A stretch of DNA of 64,000 nucleotides from Streptomyces parvus (GTDB lineage: Bacteria > Actinomycetota > Actinomycetes > Streptomycetales > Streptomycetaceae), in contig NZ_CP135079.1 in the NCBI RefSeq assembly GCF_032121415.1, forward strand, positions 62,001 through 126,000, read 5' to 3'. Positions 8,860-16,928 of this stretch are shown here, in pieces. The notes below the pieces were generated by a model, which was not told the origin of the DNA, ran no database searches, and was given only the letters and a program-made list of their open reading frames with translations. Numbering within the stretch: the first letter of the stretch is position 1; each line of letters opens with the position of its first letter. Both the position numbers and the translations under genes were made by a program.

Positions 8860-9565
8860 ACACGAACTCCCGGCCCGGCCGGTCGGGGGCGTGGCGCACC
8901 TCGCACACGGCGAAGCCGGCCGTCCTCAGATCCTCCTCGGCCTCCTGACGCTCACGGAAACGCAGGGTGGAGTCGGAGGTGAGGACCTCGCCGTCGGCCG
9001 CGAACACATAGGTCCAGCGGAACGAGACGAGCGGCCCGGCGACCTCGGTCACGTCGACCCAGGTCTCGACGGGGCCGACACCGGGAACCTCGGTGACGCG
9101 GTGGGAAGTCTCCCTGTTCCATGCTTCCCAGGCACGCCGGGCCGGGTCCCGTGTCTCGAAGACCAGATGCCCGCCGGGCCGCAGCGCCGCGTACGCGCCG
9201 CGCAGGGTCGCCTGCCAGTCGTCCGGGTCGACGATCTCCTGTGCGGCGTTGGCTGTCATGGTCGCCAGGTCCACCTGGAGCGGCGGGAGGGCGGCGGCGT
9301 CCCCGCAGATCCAGCGGACCCGGTCGCCGCCGGGCTTGGCGCGCGCCACGTCGACCGAGGCCCGTGCGGGGTCGACGCCGACGACCTCGATCCCCCGTTC
9401 CGCCAGCAGCAGGGCGAACACGCCGGTGCCGCAGCCGATATCCAGCACCCGCCGCGCCCCGAACTCCTCGGCGAGGCGGACGTAGGGGGCCAGGTCGCCG
9501 CGATCCGGGTCGAGCGGATCGTAGAGGGCGGCCAGTCGGGGGTTCACGAAGATCTCGTCTGCCAT
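8822..9565 (-). CDS. Class I SAM-dependent methyltransferase
   Basis: A 247-residue methyltransferase of the Methyltransf_25 type. The SAM-binding loop is VLDIGCGTGVFALLL, followed by the acidic VVGVDPARAS and motif WICGDAAALP, in the usual order. The C-terminal half forms a beta-rich lid (VETWVDVTEVAGPLVSFRW, TLRFRERQEAEEDL). Substrate cannot be inferred. ATG at 9565. Its end overlaps tail-to-tail with the XRE regulator. It lies downstream of a TetR gene on the same strand, separated by about 94 bp of degenerate 21-bp repeats. Confidence 0.88.
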   Translation of the reverse strand: MADEIFVNPRLAALYDPLDPDRGDLAPYVRLAEEFGARRVLDIGCGTGVFALLLAERGIEVVGVDPARASVDVARAKPGGDRVRWICGDAAALPPLQVDLATMTANAAQEIVDPDDWQATLRGAYAALRPGGHLVFETRDPARRAWEAWNRETSHRVTEVPGVGPVETWVDVTEVAGPLVSFRWTYVFAADGEVLTSDSTLRFRERQEAEEDLRTAGFAVCEVRHAPDRPGREFVFIARRPDPAEFR

Positions 9566-9604
9566 GCGGGGGACGGTACAGCGGAGCTTCACCCGGCATC
9601 CCGG

Positions 9605-9667
9605 CCTCGGCCGGCGGCCAGTGGGCCTCGGCCGGTGGCCGGTTGGTCTCCGTCGGCGGTCAGTTGG
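9605..9667. repeat. Imperfect 21-bp tandem repeat
   Basis: Three degenerate units begin at 9605, 9626 and 9647 (CCTCGGCCGGCGGCCAGTGG-like), and a partial fourth follows at 9668. The array spans the 3' end of the TetR gene at 9660 and the gap to the methyltransferase gene. Confidence 0.6.
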
Positions 9668-10370
9668 CCTCGGCCGCCACCGCTGTCGCCTCGGCCGGCG
9701 CGTCTGCCCCGCCCGCGGCAGGTCCCGCGAGCGCGGGTCCTCGGGCCGTCGGCACCGTGGCCGTGCCGGACGGGTCCACGCGTACGAGCGTCTCCGGGGT
9801 GGCGAGCCGGGGCAGCAGCAACTGCCAGAAACCGGTGAGCCGGTACGGGGACAGCCAATCGGCATCGTGGCGGCCGAGCACCTCGAACCCCGCCGTCACG
9901 GCGACGGTCGCGGCTGCCGCGTCCTCGCGGGCGATGTCGTCGGCGAGTGTTCCTGCGGCGGCCGCCTCGTCCAGCAGTTCCCGCACACGGTGGTGCCACT
10001 CCATCCGAAGGTCCGGCGCGGCGGCACGCTCACCGTCGCAGCTCAGCCGGAATCCGGCCCGGCTCACCGGGTCTCCGCGCAGCCGTTCCACGAGGGCGTG
10101 CGAGGTGTCGACGAGTGCCTGCAGGGCGGTGTCCGTCCTGCGCCGGATCACGGCGGACATGTCGCGCAGCCCTCGGGACGCCTCCGCCACCACGGCTTCC
10201 GCGACCGCGGCCTTGTTCTCGAAGTGGAAGTGCAGCGCGCCCGTGCTGACGCCCGCGCCGGAGCTGATCAGCACCAGCCGTGCCTGGGCATAGCCGTGCT
10301 GTTCGAAAACGACGGCGGCGGAGCGGATGAGCGCCTGGCGGGTCCGGGTGGCGCGCTCCTGTTTGGTCAT
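9660..10370 (-). CDS. TetR-family regulator, gamma-butyrolactone (pseudo-)receptor type
   Basis: A 236-residue TetR protein. The N-terminus (MTKQERATRTRQALIRSAA, VFEQHGYAQARL, STGALHFHF) is the DNA-binding domain characteristic of ArpA/ScbR/JadR2 butyrolactone receptors and pseudo-receptors. The ligand domain includes ERAAAPDLRMEWHHRVRELL with a Trp in the region of the receptor family's ligand-contact Trp. Start ATG 10370 has no obvious ribosome-binding site. An ARE-like box sits 10-32 nt upstream, so it is likely autoregulated. Position beside afsA-type and scbR-type genes supports a second-receptor role; pseudo-receptors often bind antibiotics rather than butyrolactones. The Ala/Pro-rich tail runs into the repeat at 9605. 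Confidence 0.88.
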   Translation of the reverse strand: MTKQERATRTRQALIRSAAVVFEQHGYAQARLVLISSGAGVSTGALHFHFENKAAVAEAVVAEASRGLRDMSAVIRRRTDTALQALVDTSHALVERLRGDPVSRAGFRLSCDGERAAAPDLRMEWHHRVRELLDEAAAAGTLADDIAREDAAAATVAVTAGFEVLGRHDADWLSPYRLTGFWQLLLPRLATPETLVRVDPSGTATVPTARGPALAGPAAGGADAPAEATAVAAEAN

Positions 10371-10379
10371 GGAGTTATC

Positions 10380-10402
10380 AAACCAACTTACCGGTTTCAT
10401 TT
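10380..10402. promoter_or_regulatory. ARE-like autoregulatory element ahead of the TetR pseudo-receptor
   Basis: AAACC (10380-10384) and GGTTT (10393-10397) flank AACTTACC, giving the ACCGGTTT core of butyrolactone-receptor operators. It lies 10-32 nt upstream of the ATG at 10370, over the expected promoter. Confidence 0.6.
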
Positions 10403-10563
10403 CCAGGGAACGGGAGATTCCGCCAGAGGCTCCCGAGCTCATCTTTCGGTCAAATCCGCTCTGCGAGCCGCGGAAACAGGCCGGGAGGGGAGAATGCGTG
10501 CGACGGGACCTTTCCGTGGTCCGGCGGGGAGTTGACGCGCCTTCCCCATCCCGGGCAGTGACC

Positions 10564-11412
10564 CTATTCGGCCGCGAACGCGCCCGCGTGGTCGGCCGCC
10601 CAGGTGCGGTACGGCCGGGCCTGGCGCCCCGTCAGCTCCTGGACCGTGGGCACAACAGCAGCCTTCGCACCCGCCCGCTGTCGCTCCGCGCTCTCCAGAA
10701 AGGCTTCCGCGACGGGCTGCGGGTATGTCACCAGCAGGGCCGTGCGTGCGGCGTCCTGACCCAGTTCCTCGAAGCGCAGCGGCCGCCCCAGCACCCGGGA
10801 GAGCTGAGCCGTCTGCTCCCGCGCGGTGATCGCCTCCGGGCCCGAGACGGCGTAGGCCCTGCCCTCGTGGCCCGCACCGGTGAGTACGGCGACGGCCACC
10901 GCGGCGACGTCGCGGGGGTCGACGCACGCGACCGGGGCGTCGCCGTACAGGGCGCGTACCACTCCCGTCGAGCGGATGCCGGGCGCCCAGGACAGCGTGT
11001 TGGACATGAACGTCCTGGGGCGGACGAACGTCCACGGAATCCCCGACTCCCTGACCGCCTCCTCGTTCTGCCGCTGGCGCCGGGTGATGAAGTCGTCGGC
11101 GCCCGGCTCCTCCACCGCCATCATGGAGAGCTTGACCAGGTGGCGGACGCCCGCCGCGGCGGCTGCCCCGGCGACCCGCTCGTCGTCGGGCTCCGAGGGG
11201 CTGTTCGTCACCAGGAACACCGAGTTGACGCCCCGCAGGGCCCGGTCGAGGGCGGGGCGGTCCCCGTATGCCCCCTCGACGACCTCGACCCCGTCCCCCC
11301 GTACCGTCAGACGCTCCGGGCGGCGGGCGAGAATCCGTACGGGACCGGCAGCAGCCAGCAGTCCGGCGACCTCACGGCCCACCGCTCCGGTCGCACCCGT
11401 CACGAGAATCAC
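10564..11412 (-). CDS. NAD(P)-binding reductase, NmrA-like, of the butyrolactone operon
   Basis: A 282-residue short-chain-type reductase. It starts with the dinucleotide-binding motif ILVTGATGAVGREVAGLL and has GVRHLVKLSM and WTFVRPRTFMSN as in NmrA/SDR atypical proteins. The GTG start at 11412 is 14 nt after the stop of the AfsA-type gene, so the two form an operon. In butyrolactone loci a reductase next to afsA reduces the butenolide phosphate or the C6 keto group; this one is inferred to do so from context. General NmrA-like quinone reductase activity is the alternative. Confidence 0.82.
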   Translation of the reverse strand: MILVTGATGAVGREVAGLLAAAGPVRILARRPERLTVRGDGVEVVEGAYGDRPALDRALRGVNSVFLVTNSPSEPDDERVAGAAAAAGVRHLVKLSMMAVEEPGADDFITRRQRQNEEAVRESGIPWTFVRPRTFMSNTLSWAPGIRSTGVVRALYGDAPVACVDPRDVAAVAVAVLTGAGHEGRAYAVSGPEAITAREQTAQLSRVLGRPLRFEELGQDAARTALLVTYPQPVAEAFLESAERQRAGAKAAVVPTVQELTGRQARPYRTWAADHAGAFAAE

Positions 11413-11426
11413 TGGCGTGGAACCTC

Positions 11427-12371
11427 TCAGCCGTCGGCCCGCGGGCCGGACAGGAGTGTGGAGAACACCGGTTGGCCGTCCTGATGGCCTGTGACCTGGA
11501 CCGTCACCGTCTCCTCGGACTCTTCCGGCTGGATCACCGCGCTGATCCAGCACGGGCTGCCGAACTCGGCGTACCGGTGGAACCGGGTGCTCGCCTCCGC
11601 CGGGACGATGCCGCCGGGCCCCGCCGCGAGGCAGGCCGCCTGACGGGCGGCCTCCAGCAGCAGCATGCCCGGGACATGGTCGTTGGGGCGCTGGAACAGC
11701 GTCGGGTGCCGGGTGTCCACACGCAGCTCCCAGACGCCTTCGCGGCCGGTGTCCGACAGGACCACGTCCTCGGTCCTGCTCCGGCCGGCACGGGCGGCGG
11801 CGACCGGCGCCGCCTCCGGTATGGATATCCCCTCGGCGGGGGCGTCGCCGCGCATCCGCCGGTACACCTTGGGGCTGGTGAAGCGGGTCGCGCCCATCCC
11901 CGTGGCCGCCAGCTCCCCGTCCCGGTGCACCGCCCAGCCCACGCGCCCCTGCACGGGCAGTCCGCTCCGCCACTTCAGGTCGGAGCAGAACACCTCGACG
12001 TCTATCTCGGTGGGGACCCCGCCGACGCCCAGGTAATCCTGGTGGCATACGTAGTCCAGGTCCGCCATCAGGAAGTGGTGGCCGAGCGGAACTCCGTAGC
12101 CGGCGTGGAAGGCGAGCATGGCCGCCTGGCGCATCGCTTCGGCGACCAGCAGCGGGTCGTGCCGGTCGCCGAAGACCGGAGCGAAGAACGGGTGATCGTG
12201 CGGCAGGACTGCCGCCACCGAGAACCGATCGTGCGCCAGACGCACCCAGTTACGCGGAAAGGCGTCCTCCGGCCTGGTCCGGTGCACCATGTCGATCCCC
12301 ACGGGATGCACCATGTCGGCCTCCGAATCCATTGCCGGCACCGAGTCGATCAGGGCTGCTGCTTCGGGCAT
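11427..12371 (-). CDS. AfsA/ScbA-type gamma-butyrolactone biosynthesis protein
   Basis: A 314-residue protein with two AfsA hotdog-like repeats: one around DMVHRTRPEDAFPRNW and DHPFFAPVFGDRHDPLLVAE, the other around HPTLFQRPNDHVPGMLLLEA. The repeated HP-F-x-R-x-x-D/H-P-hydrophobic-E motif is diagnostic. AfsA joins a beta-ketoacyl chain to dihydroxyacetone phosphate, the committed step to A-factor-type autoregulators. ATG 12371 follows GGGGGGAG. The gene is divergent from an ScbR-type receptor across 160 bp containing an ARE-like box, the standard arrangement for this switch. The reductase gene follows immediately. Confidence 0.93.
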   Translation of the reverse strand: MPEAAALIDSVPAMDSEADMVHPVGIDMVHRTRPEDAFPRNWVRLAHDRFSVAAVLPHDHPFFAPVFGDRHDPLLVAEAMRQAAMLAFHAGYGVPLGHHFLMADLDYVCHQDYLGVGGVPTEIDVEVFCSDLKWRSGLPVQGRVGWAVHRDGELAATGMGATRFTSPKVYRRMRGDAPAEGISIPEAAPVAAARAGRSRTEDVVLSDTGREGVWELRVDTRHPTLFQRPNDHVPGMLLLEAARQAACLAAGPGGIVPAEASTRFHRYAEFGSPCWISAVIQPEESEETVTVQVTGHQDGQPVFSTLLSGPRADG

Positions 12372-12429
12372 AACTCCCCCCAGGGGTCATGTGATGGCGA
12401 GCCGTTCCTGCGATGCACGTGCGCTGATA

Positions 12430-12455
12430 AGATACAGACTCAGCGGTTTTTTTTC
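12430..12455. promoter_or_regulatory. ARE-like box between afsA-type and scbR-type genes
   Basis: AGATACAGACTCAGCGGTTT at 12430-12449, followed by a T-run to 12454, closely matches published ARE operators (AGATACATACCAACCGGTT type). It lies between the divergent synthase and receptor genes, 59-84 nt from the synthase ATG and 77-102 nt from the receptor ATG, so it can control both. Confidence 0.65.
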
Positions 12456-12531
12456 TATCCCCGGCAGGGTCGCCCCTCCCCACTCCGTCCCGGCCGTTTC
12501 CCGGGCCATCCGGCCCAGCAAAGGAGACAGG

Positions 12532-13170
12532 ATGGCCAAGCAGGACCGGGCGATCCGCACCCGCCAGGCAATCCTGATGGCAGCGGCGCAGGCTTTCGAG
12601 AAATACGGTTATCAAGCCGCGACAATCACTGAAATACTGAAAAGCGCCGACGTCACGAAAGGCGCTCTCTACTTTCATTTCCCGTCCAAGGAAGATCTCG
12701 CGCTCGGTGTTCTCGACGCCCAGGAGCCGCCGCAGACCGTTCCGGAGCACTCCCTCAAACTCCAGGAACTCATCGACCTGGGGATGCTGTTCAGCCACCG
12801 CCTGCAGACCAGTCTCCTCGCCCGGGCGGGCGTGCGCCTCTCCATGGACCAGCAGGCGCAGGGCCTCGACCGCAGGGGGCCTTTCCTCCGCTGGCAGGAA
12901 GCCACCCACCACCTCCTCGCGCAGGCCAAAGACAACGGTGAGCTGCTCCCCCACGTCAACCCCACCGAGACGGCGGACCTGTACGTGGCCGCCTTCACGG
13001 GCACCCAGGCCGTGTCCCAGACTCTCACCAACTACCAGGATCTGCAGCGCCGCCACATCACGCTGCAGCAGCACATCCTCCCCAGCATCGCCGCGCCCTC
13101 CATCCTCACCGCGCTCGATCTGACCCCCGCGCGCGCCGAACGCCTCGGCCGCCTGGACCCGGAGGACTGA
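12532..13170 (+). CDS. ScbR/ArpA-type gamma-butyrolactone receptor (TetR family)
   Basis: A 212-residue TetR repressor. The N-terminal domain (MAKQDRAIRTRQAILMAAAQ, FEKYGYQAATITEIL, TKGALYFHFPSKEDLALGVL) is nearly the consensus of true butyrolactone receptors. The ligand domain includes RRGPFLRWQEATHHLL, with Trp at the position expected for ligand contact, and ADLYVAAFTGTQAVSQ. ATG 12532 follows AAGGAGA. It would sit on the ARE box at 12,430 until the autoregulator made by the divergent synthase displaces it. Downstream targets, probably antibiotic or development genes, are not obvious in the adjacent DNA. Confidence 0.93.
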   Translation: MAKQDRAIRTRQAILMAAAQAFEKYGYQAATITEILKSADVTKGALYFHFPSKEDLALGVLDAQEPPQTVPEHSLKLQELIDLGMLFSHRLQTSLLARAGVRLSMDQQAQGLDRRGPFLRWQEATHHLLAQAKDNGELLPHVNPTETADLYVAAFTGTQAVSQTLTNYQDLQRRHITLQQHILPSIAAPSILTALDLTPARAERLGRLDPED

Positions 13171-13195
13171 ACCGGCCGGGGCCGCCGCCCTCCCC

Positions 13196-14161
13196 CTACG
13201 ACTGCCCGACCGCGAGGACCGCGCCGCGAAACGTACGCCGGTAGGCCAGTGGAGTGACGCCGATGGCGGCGTGCAGGTGCTGGCGCAGCGACGCTCCGGT
13301 GGCGAAGCCGACCCGGCCGGCGATCTCGTCCACCGCCAGGTCCGTGGACTCCAGGAGGTGCCTGGCCCGGTCGACCCGCTGCTGGACGATCCATCGGCCC
13401 GGGCTCATGCCGACCTCCTCGTTGAAGCGTCGGACGAAGGTGCGCAGGCTCATCCGGGCGTGGTCGGCGAGGCTTGCCAGGCTCAGCGGTTCATGGAGGT
13501 TGCGCAGCGCCCAGTCGCGGGTCGCGGCGGTGCCGTTCCCCGCGGGAGCGGGTACGGGCTGCTCGATGTACTGGGCCTGTCCCCCGTCGCGCCACGGCGG
13601 TACGACGCAGAGCCGGGCGACCCGGTTGGCGACCTCGCTGCCGTGGTCCGCGCGGACGAGGTGCAGGCACACATCGACGCCGGACGCCGCACCGGCCGAG
13701 GTCAGCACGTCCCCGTCGTCGACGAAGAGGACGTCCGGGTCCAGCCGCACCCGGGGGTACCAGGACCGGAAGAGCTCCGCGAGCGCCCAGTGGGTGGTGG
13801 CGCGCCGGCCCTCCAGCAGTCCGGCCGACGCGAGGAGGAAGGCACCGGTACAGATGGACACGATGCGGGTGCCGGGGCGTACGGCGGCGAGCGCCGCGAC
13901 GGCGTCCGCGGGCGCCTCACGGGTGAGGAGGGAGGTGTCGAAGGGCGGGATGACGAGGGTGTCCGCCGTCGCCAGTACCGCCGGGCCGTGCTCGACGGTG
14001 ACCGAGAAGTCGGCGTTGGTGCGCACCGGCCGTCCGTCCACCGTGCACGTCACGACGGAGTAGCGGCCGTCGGCCGCGCCGAGGACGCGGCTCGGGATGC
14101 CGAGTTCGAACGGATACACCCCGTCCAGGGCGAGTACGGCGACGCGGTGCACGTTTCCCAT
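13196..14161 (-). CDS. GlxA-family AraC-type regulator (DJ-1/PfpI plus HTH)
   Basis: A 321-residue protein with an N-terminal DJ-1/PfpI-like domain (residues about 5-165, VAVLALDGVYPFELGIP, IVSICTGAFLLASAGLLEG) and a C-terminal AraC domain (about 215-315, LADHARMSLRTFVRRFNEE, DEIAGRVGFATGASLRQHLH). The DJ-1 nucleophile-elbow Cys is kept (SICTGAF), but such regulators normally lack enzyme activity. ATG 14161. It is divergent from the quinone oxidoreductase 69 bp away and probably regulates it. Confidence 0.9.
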   Translation of the reverse strand: MGNVHRVAVLALDGVYPFELGIPSRVLGAADGRYSVVTCTVDGRPVRTNADFSVTVEHGPAVLATADTLVIPPFDTSLLTREAPADAVAALAAVRPGTRIVSICTGAFLLASAGLLEGRRATTHWALAELFRSWYPRVRLDPDVLFVDDGDVLTSAGAASGVDVCLHLVRADHGSEVANRVARLCVVPPWRDGGQAQYIEQPVPAPAGNGTAATRDWALRNLHEPLSLASLADHARMSLRTFVRRFNEEVGMSPGRWIVQQRVDRARHLLESTDLAVDEIAGRVGFATGASLRQHLHAAIGVTPLAYRRTFRGAVLAVGQS

Positions 14162-14230
14162 GGCACGATCCTGTCGAAAGATGGCAATCATGCCATGGTA
14201 CGCCTGGCGGACAGGCGGGAGGGTGGACGC

Positions 14231-15181
14231 ATGACGAAGAACGAGAGCATGCGCGCCATCAGCCAGAGCGTCTACGGAGGTCCCGAGGTACTGGAGGAGG
14301 TCCGGCTCCCCCGGCCCGTGGCGGGACCGAGTCAGATCGTGGTCGCCGTCCGGGCGGCCGGAGTGAACCCCACGGACTGGAAGCACCGGGGCCAGGCGCT
14401 GTTCCTGGACCGGCTGCCGCTCGTCCTGGGCTGGGACGTGTCCGGCGTCGTCGAGTCGGTGGGCTTCGGGGTGACCCTCTTCAAGCCGGGCGACGAGGTG
14501 TTCGGCATGCTGCCCTACCCGTACGGCGTCGGCTCCCACGCCGAGTTCGCGGTCGGCCCGGCCCGCGCCTTCGCCCACAAGCCCGAGGGCGTCGACCACG
14601 TCCAGGCGGGCGCCCTCCCGCTCGCCGCGCTCACCGCCCGCCAGGCCCTCGTCGACACGGCGGACGTCCGCCCCGGGCAGCGGGTCCTCATCCACGCCGC
14701 CGCCGGCGGGGTCGGCCACCTCGCCGTACAGATCGCCAAGTCGCTGGGGGCGTACGTCATCGGCACCGCGAGCGCCGCCAAGCACGACTTCGTGCGCGGG
14801 CTCGGGGCGGACGAGGTCGTCGACTACCGCACCGTGGACTTCGGGGAGGTGGTGAGCGATGTCGACATGGTGCTCGACCCGCTCGCGGGCGGGACGCGGG
14901 CGCGTTCGCTCGATGTCCTGCGCCCGGGAGGCACGCTCGTGTCGCTGCTGCCGGGCGGCGACCCGGCGGAGGCGGCGAAGGCCGCCGCACGGGAGATCCG
15001 GGTGGAGAACCTGCTGGTGGAGGCCGATCACGCGGGCATGACGGCCATCGCCGACCTGGTCCGGGCCGGCGAGCTGCGCGCCCATGTCGAGGCGGCCTTC
15101 CCGTTGGCCGAGGCGGCGAAGGCGCACGCGCTCGGCGAGACGGGCCGCACCACCGGCAAGCTCGTCCTCGTGGTGTCGTAG
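14231..15181 (+). CDS. Zinc-independent NADP-dependent quinone oxidoreductase
   Basis: A 316-residue MDR-family enzyme with GroES-like N-domain (AAGVNPTDWKHRG, LGWDVSGVVESVG) and the NADPH motif HAAAGGVGHLAVQIAKSLGA. There are no zinc ligands, so it fits the QOR/zeta-crystallin group that reduces quinones or enones. The end KLVLVVS is the usual family terminus. The stop codon TAG lies inside the first copy of a 32-bp triple repeat. Divergent from the GlxA-type regulator. Confidence 0.9.
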   Translation: MTKNESMRAISQSVYGGPEVLEEVRLPRPVAGPSQIVVAVRAAGVNPTDWKHRGQALFLDRLPLVLGWDVSGVVESVGFGVTLFKPGDEVFGMLPYPYGVGSHAEFAVGPARAFAHKPEGVDHVQAGALPLAALTARQALVDTADVRPGQRVLIHAAAGGVGHLAVQIAKSLGAYVIGTASAAKHDFVRGLGADEVVDYRTVDFGEVVSDVDMVLDPLAGGTRARSLDVLRPGGTLVSLLPGGDPAEAAKAAAREIRVENLLVEADHAGMTAIADLVRAGELRAHVEAAFPLAEAAKAHALGETGRTTGKLVLVVS

Positions 15182-15262
15182 GACGCCCGGCGCCGGCGCT
15201 CGTGGTGTCGTAGGACGCCCGGCGCCGGCGCTCGTGGTGTCGTAGGACGCCCGGCGCCGGCG
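15167..15262. repeat. Three perfect 32-bp tandem repeats over a stop codon and terminator arm
   Basis: Copies are at 15167-15198, 15199-15230 and 15231-15262, with no mismatch. Each starts CTCGTGGTGTCGTAGGACGC and ends CCGGCGCCGGCG. The first includes the last codons (LVVS) and TAG stop of the quinone oxidoreductase, so copies 2 and 3 duplicate a coding end. The CG-rich half is one arm of the downstream hairpin. Confidence 0.95.
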
Positions 15263-15290
15263 CCCGCTCCGCGTACGGAACGGGCGCCGG
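15257..15290. terminator. Bidirectional hairpin between oxidoreductase and lysE
   Basis: CGCCCG (15261-15266) pairs with CGGGCG (15281-15286) and TCCG (15268-15271) with CGGA (15276-15279), loop CGTA; CCGG at 15257-15260 extends the stem to 15290. It separates two convergent genes. Confidence 0.65.
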
Positions 15291-15294
15291 GCGT

Positions 15295-15906
15295 TCAGGC
15301 GCCCAGCGCCAGTTTCGTGCCGAGGCCGATCATCATCACCGCGACCAGGCCGTCCAGCACCCGCCACGCGGAGGGCCGCGCGAGGACTCGGCTCAGCAGC
15401 CGGGCGCCGTAGCCGAGCGCCGCGAACCAGCACAGGCTGGCGAGGATCGCGCCGAGGCCGAAGGTCCAGCGCGAGGGGCCCTGATCGGCGGCGACGGACC
15501 CCAGCAGGAACACGGTGTCGAGGTACACGTGCGGGTTGAGCCAGGTCATCGCCAGGCAGGTCAGCACGATGCCCCGGCGCGAGGCGGCCGGGGCGTCCCC
15601 CGCGTGCAGGGCGGACGGGCGCAGCACGCGGCGTGCGGCGAGCAGCCCGTAGCCGATCAGGAACAGGCCGCCGAGCAGGCCTGCGGCGGTCAGCGCCGAA
15701 GGCCAGGCGACGACGACCGCTCCCACGCCGGCGACCCCCAGCGTGATGAGCAACGCGTCGGACAGGGCGCAGATACCGACCACCGCGAGCACGCCGTCCC
15801 GGCGGACCCCCTGGCGCAGCACCAGGGCGTTCTGGGCGCCGATGGCGACGATGAGGGAGAGGCCGGTACCGAATCCGGTGGCCGCGGTGGTCAGGGCGTT
15901 CGTCAT
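15295..15906 (-). CDS. LysE/ArgO-family amino-acid exporter
   Basis: A 203-residue inner-membrane protein with about six helices. The N-terminal GFGTGLSLIVAIGAQNALVLRQG and central MTWLNPHVYLDTVFLLG are signature segments of LysE/ArgO, which export basic amino acids (Lys, Arg). ATG 15906. It is divergent from an ArgP/LysG-type LysR regulator 67 bp away, the classic exporter/regulator pair, so it is probably induced by intracellular basic amino acids or their peptides. Confidence 0.92.
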   Translation of the reverse strand: MTNALTTAATGFGTGLSLIVAIGAQNALVLRQGVRRDGVLAVVGICALSDALLITLGVAGVGAVVVAWPSALTAAGLLGGLFLIGYGLLAARRVLRPSALHAGDAPAASRRGIVLTCLAMTWLNPHVYLDTVFLLGSVAADQGPSRWTFGLGAILASLCWFAALGYGARLLSRVLARPSAWRVLDGLVAVMMIGLGTKLALGA

Positions 15907-15973
15907 GCGACCGACGCTACGGATCACGACAATGCGGCGTCCAGCTAAAGATTCTTACGTATCATTAGCGTTC

Positions 15974-16924
15974 ATGATGTCCGAGCTTCCTCTCGACCAG
16001 GTGCGCACGCTGCTCGCCGTGGTCGACGAAGGCACGTTCGACGCGGCGGCGAACGCGCTGCGGCTGACACCGTCGGCGGTCAGCCAGCGGGTGAAGGCCC
16101 TGGAGCAGCGCACGGGCCGGGTGCTGCTGATGCGTACGAAGCCGGTGCGGCCCACCGAGTCCGGTGAGGTGGTGGTGCGTTTCGCCCGCCAGCTGGCCCG
16201 GCTGGAGCGCGACGCGCGGACGGCGCTCGGGATGTCGGGGCCGGGCGAGCCGACGCCCCTGTCGATCGCGGTGAACTCCGATTCCCTGGCGACGTGGTTC
16301 CTGCCCGCCCTGCGGCGCGTACCGCGGGAGCTGGACCTCGCCTACGAACTGCACCGGGAGGACCAGGACCATACGGCCGCTCTGCTGCGGGAGGGGCTGG
16401 TGATGGCCGCGGTGACCTCGTCGCCGGAGGCGGTGACGGGGTGCTCGGTGCGCAGGCTCGGCCGGATGCGTTATCTGCCGGTGGCCAGTCCCTCTTTCGC
16501 AGACCGGTGGCTGGGGAGGCCGGCGGGCGCCGATGTGCGCGAGCTGATCGGCGACGCCCCGGTGATCAGCTTCGACCGGCGCGACGATCTCCAGGACGCC
16601 TTCGTGCGCCGGCTGGTCCCCGGGGCCCGGGCGAGCGCCCGGCGTCATCTGGTGCCCACCTCGGAGGGGTTCGCGAGCGCGGTGGCGGCGGGCATGGGCT
16701 GGGGCATGGTGCCCGACGTCCAGGCGGAGCCGTTGCTGCGCGGCGGCCGGCTGATCCTGCTCACCCCGGACCACACCGTGGACGTACCCCTGCACTGGCA
16801 GCAGTGGAAGCTGGACTCGCCTGCTCTGGCGACCGTGGCGGAGGCGGTGGCGGCGGAGGCCGCCGAGGCGCTCGCGGGCGGAGGGCCGATTGCCCCTCGG
16901 CCCCTTCGAGATAGGTTTGCCTAA
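15974..16924 (+). CDS. LysR-family regulator ArgP/LysG type
   Basis: A 316-residue LysR protein (start ATG 15974; ATG 15977 also possible). The winged helix is at residues 5-60 (LDQVRTLLAVVDEGTFDAAA, LTPSAVSQRVKALEQRTGRV); the effector domain runs from about 90 with IAVNSDSLATWFLPAL, a motif of ArgP/LysG/IciA. No ribosome-binding site is visible and TATCAT lies at 15960-15965, about 8 nt before the ATG, so the transcript may be leaderless. It should activate the divergent lysE in response to Lys or Arg. Confidence 0.92.
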   Translation: MMSELPLDQVRTLLAVVDEGTFDAAANALRLTPSAVSQRVKALEQRTGRVLLMRTKPVRPTESGEVVVRFARQLARLERDARTALGMSGPGEPTPLSIAVNSDSLATWFLPALRRVPRELDLAYELHREDQDHTAALLREGLVMAAVTSSPEAVTGCSVRRLGRMRYLPVASPSFADRWLGRPAGADVRELIGDAPVISFDRRDDLQDAFVRRLVPGARASARRHLVPTSEGFASAVAAGMGWGMVPDVQAEPLLRGGRLILLTPDHTVDVPLHWQQWKLDSPALATVAEAVAAEAAEALAGGGPIAPRPLRDRFA

Positions 16925-16928
16925 CCCA
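16911..16928. promoter_or_regulatory. Possible iron box (DmdR-like)
   Basis: ATAGGTTTGCCTAACCCA matches the Streptomyces iron-box palindrome (TTAGGTTAGGCTAACCTA) at 14 of 18 positions. It overlaps the LysR stop codon and lies about 160 nt upstream of the GH114-type gene. The match could be chance. Confidence 0.3.

Noticed and set aside
13271..14230. Plus-strand extension of the quinone oxidoreductase upstream of 14,231
   Set aside because: It is antisense to the GlxA-type regulator; the conserved oxidoreductase begins at 14,231.
15167..15262. CRISPR array
   Set aside because: The 32-bp units are directly adjacent with no spacers, overlap a gene end and lie without cas genes.
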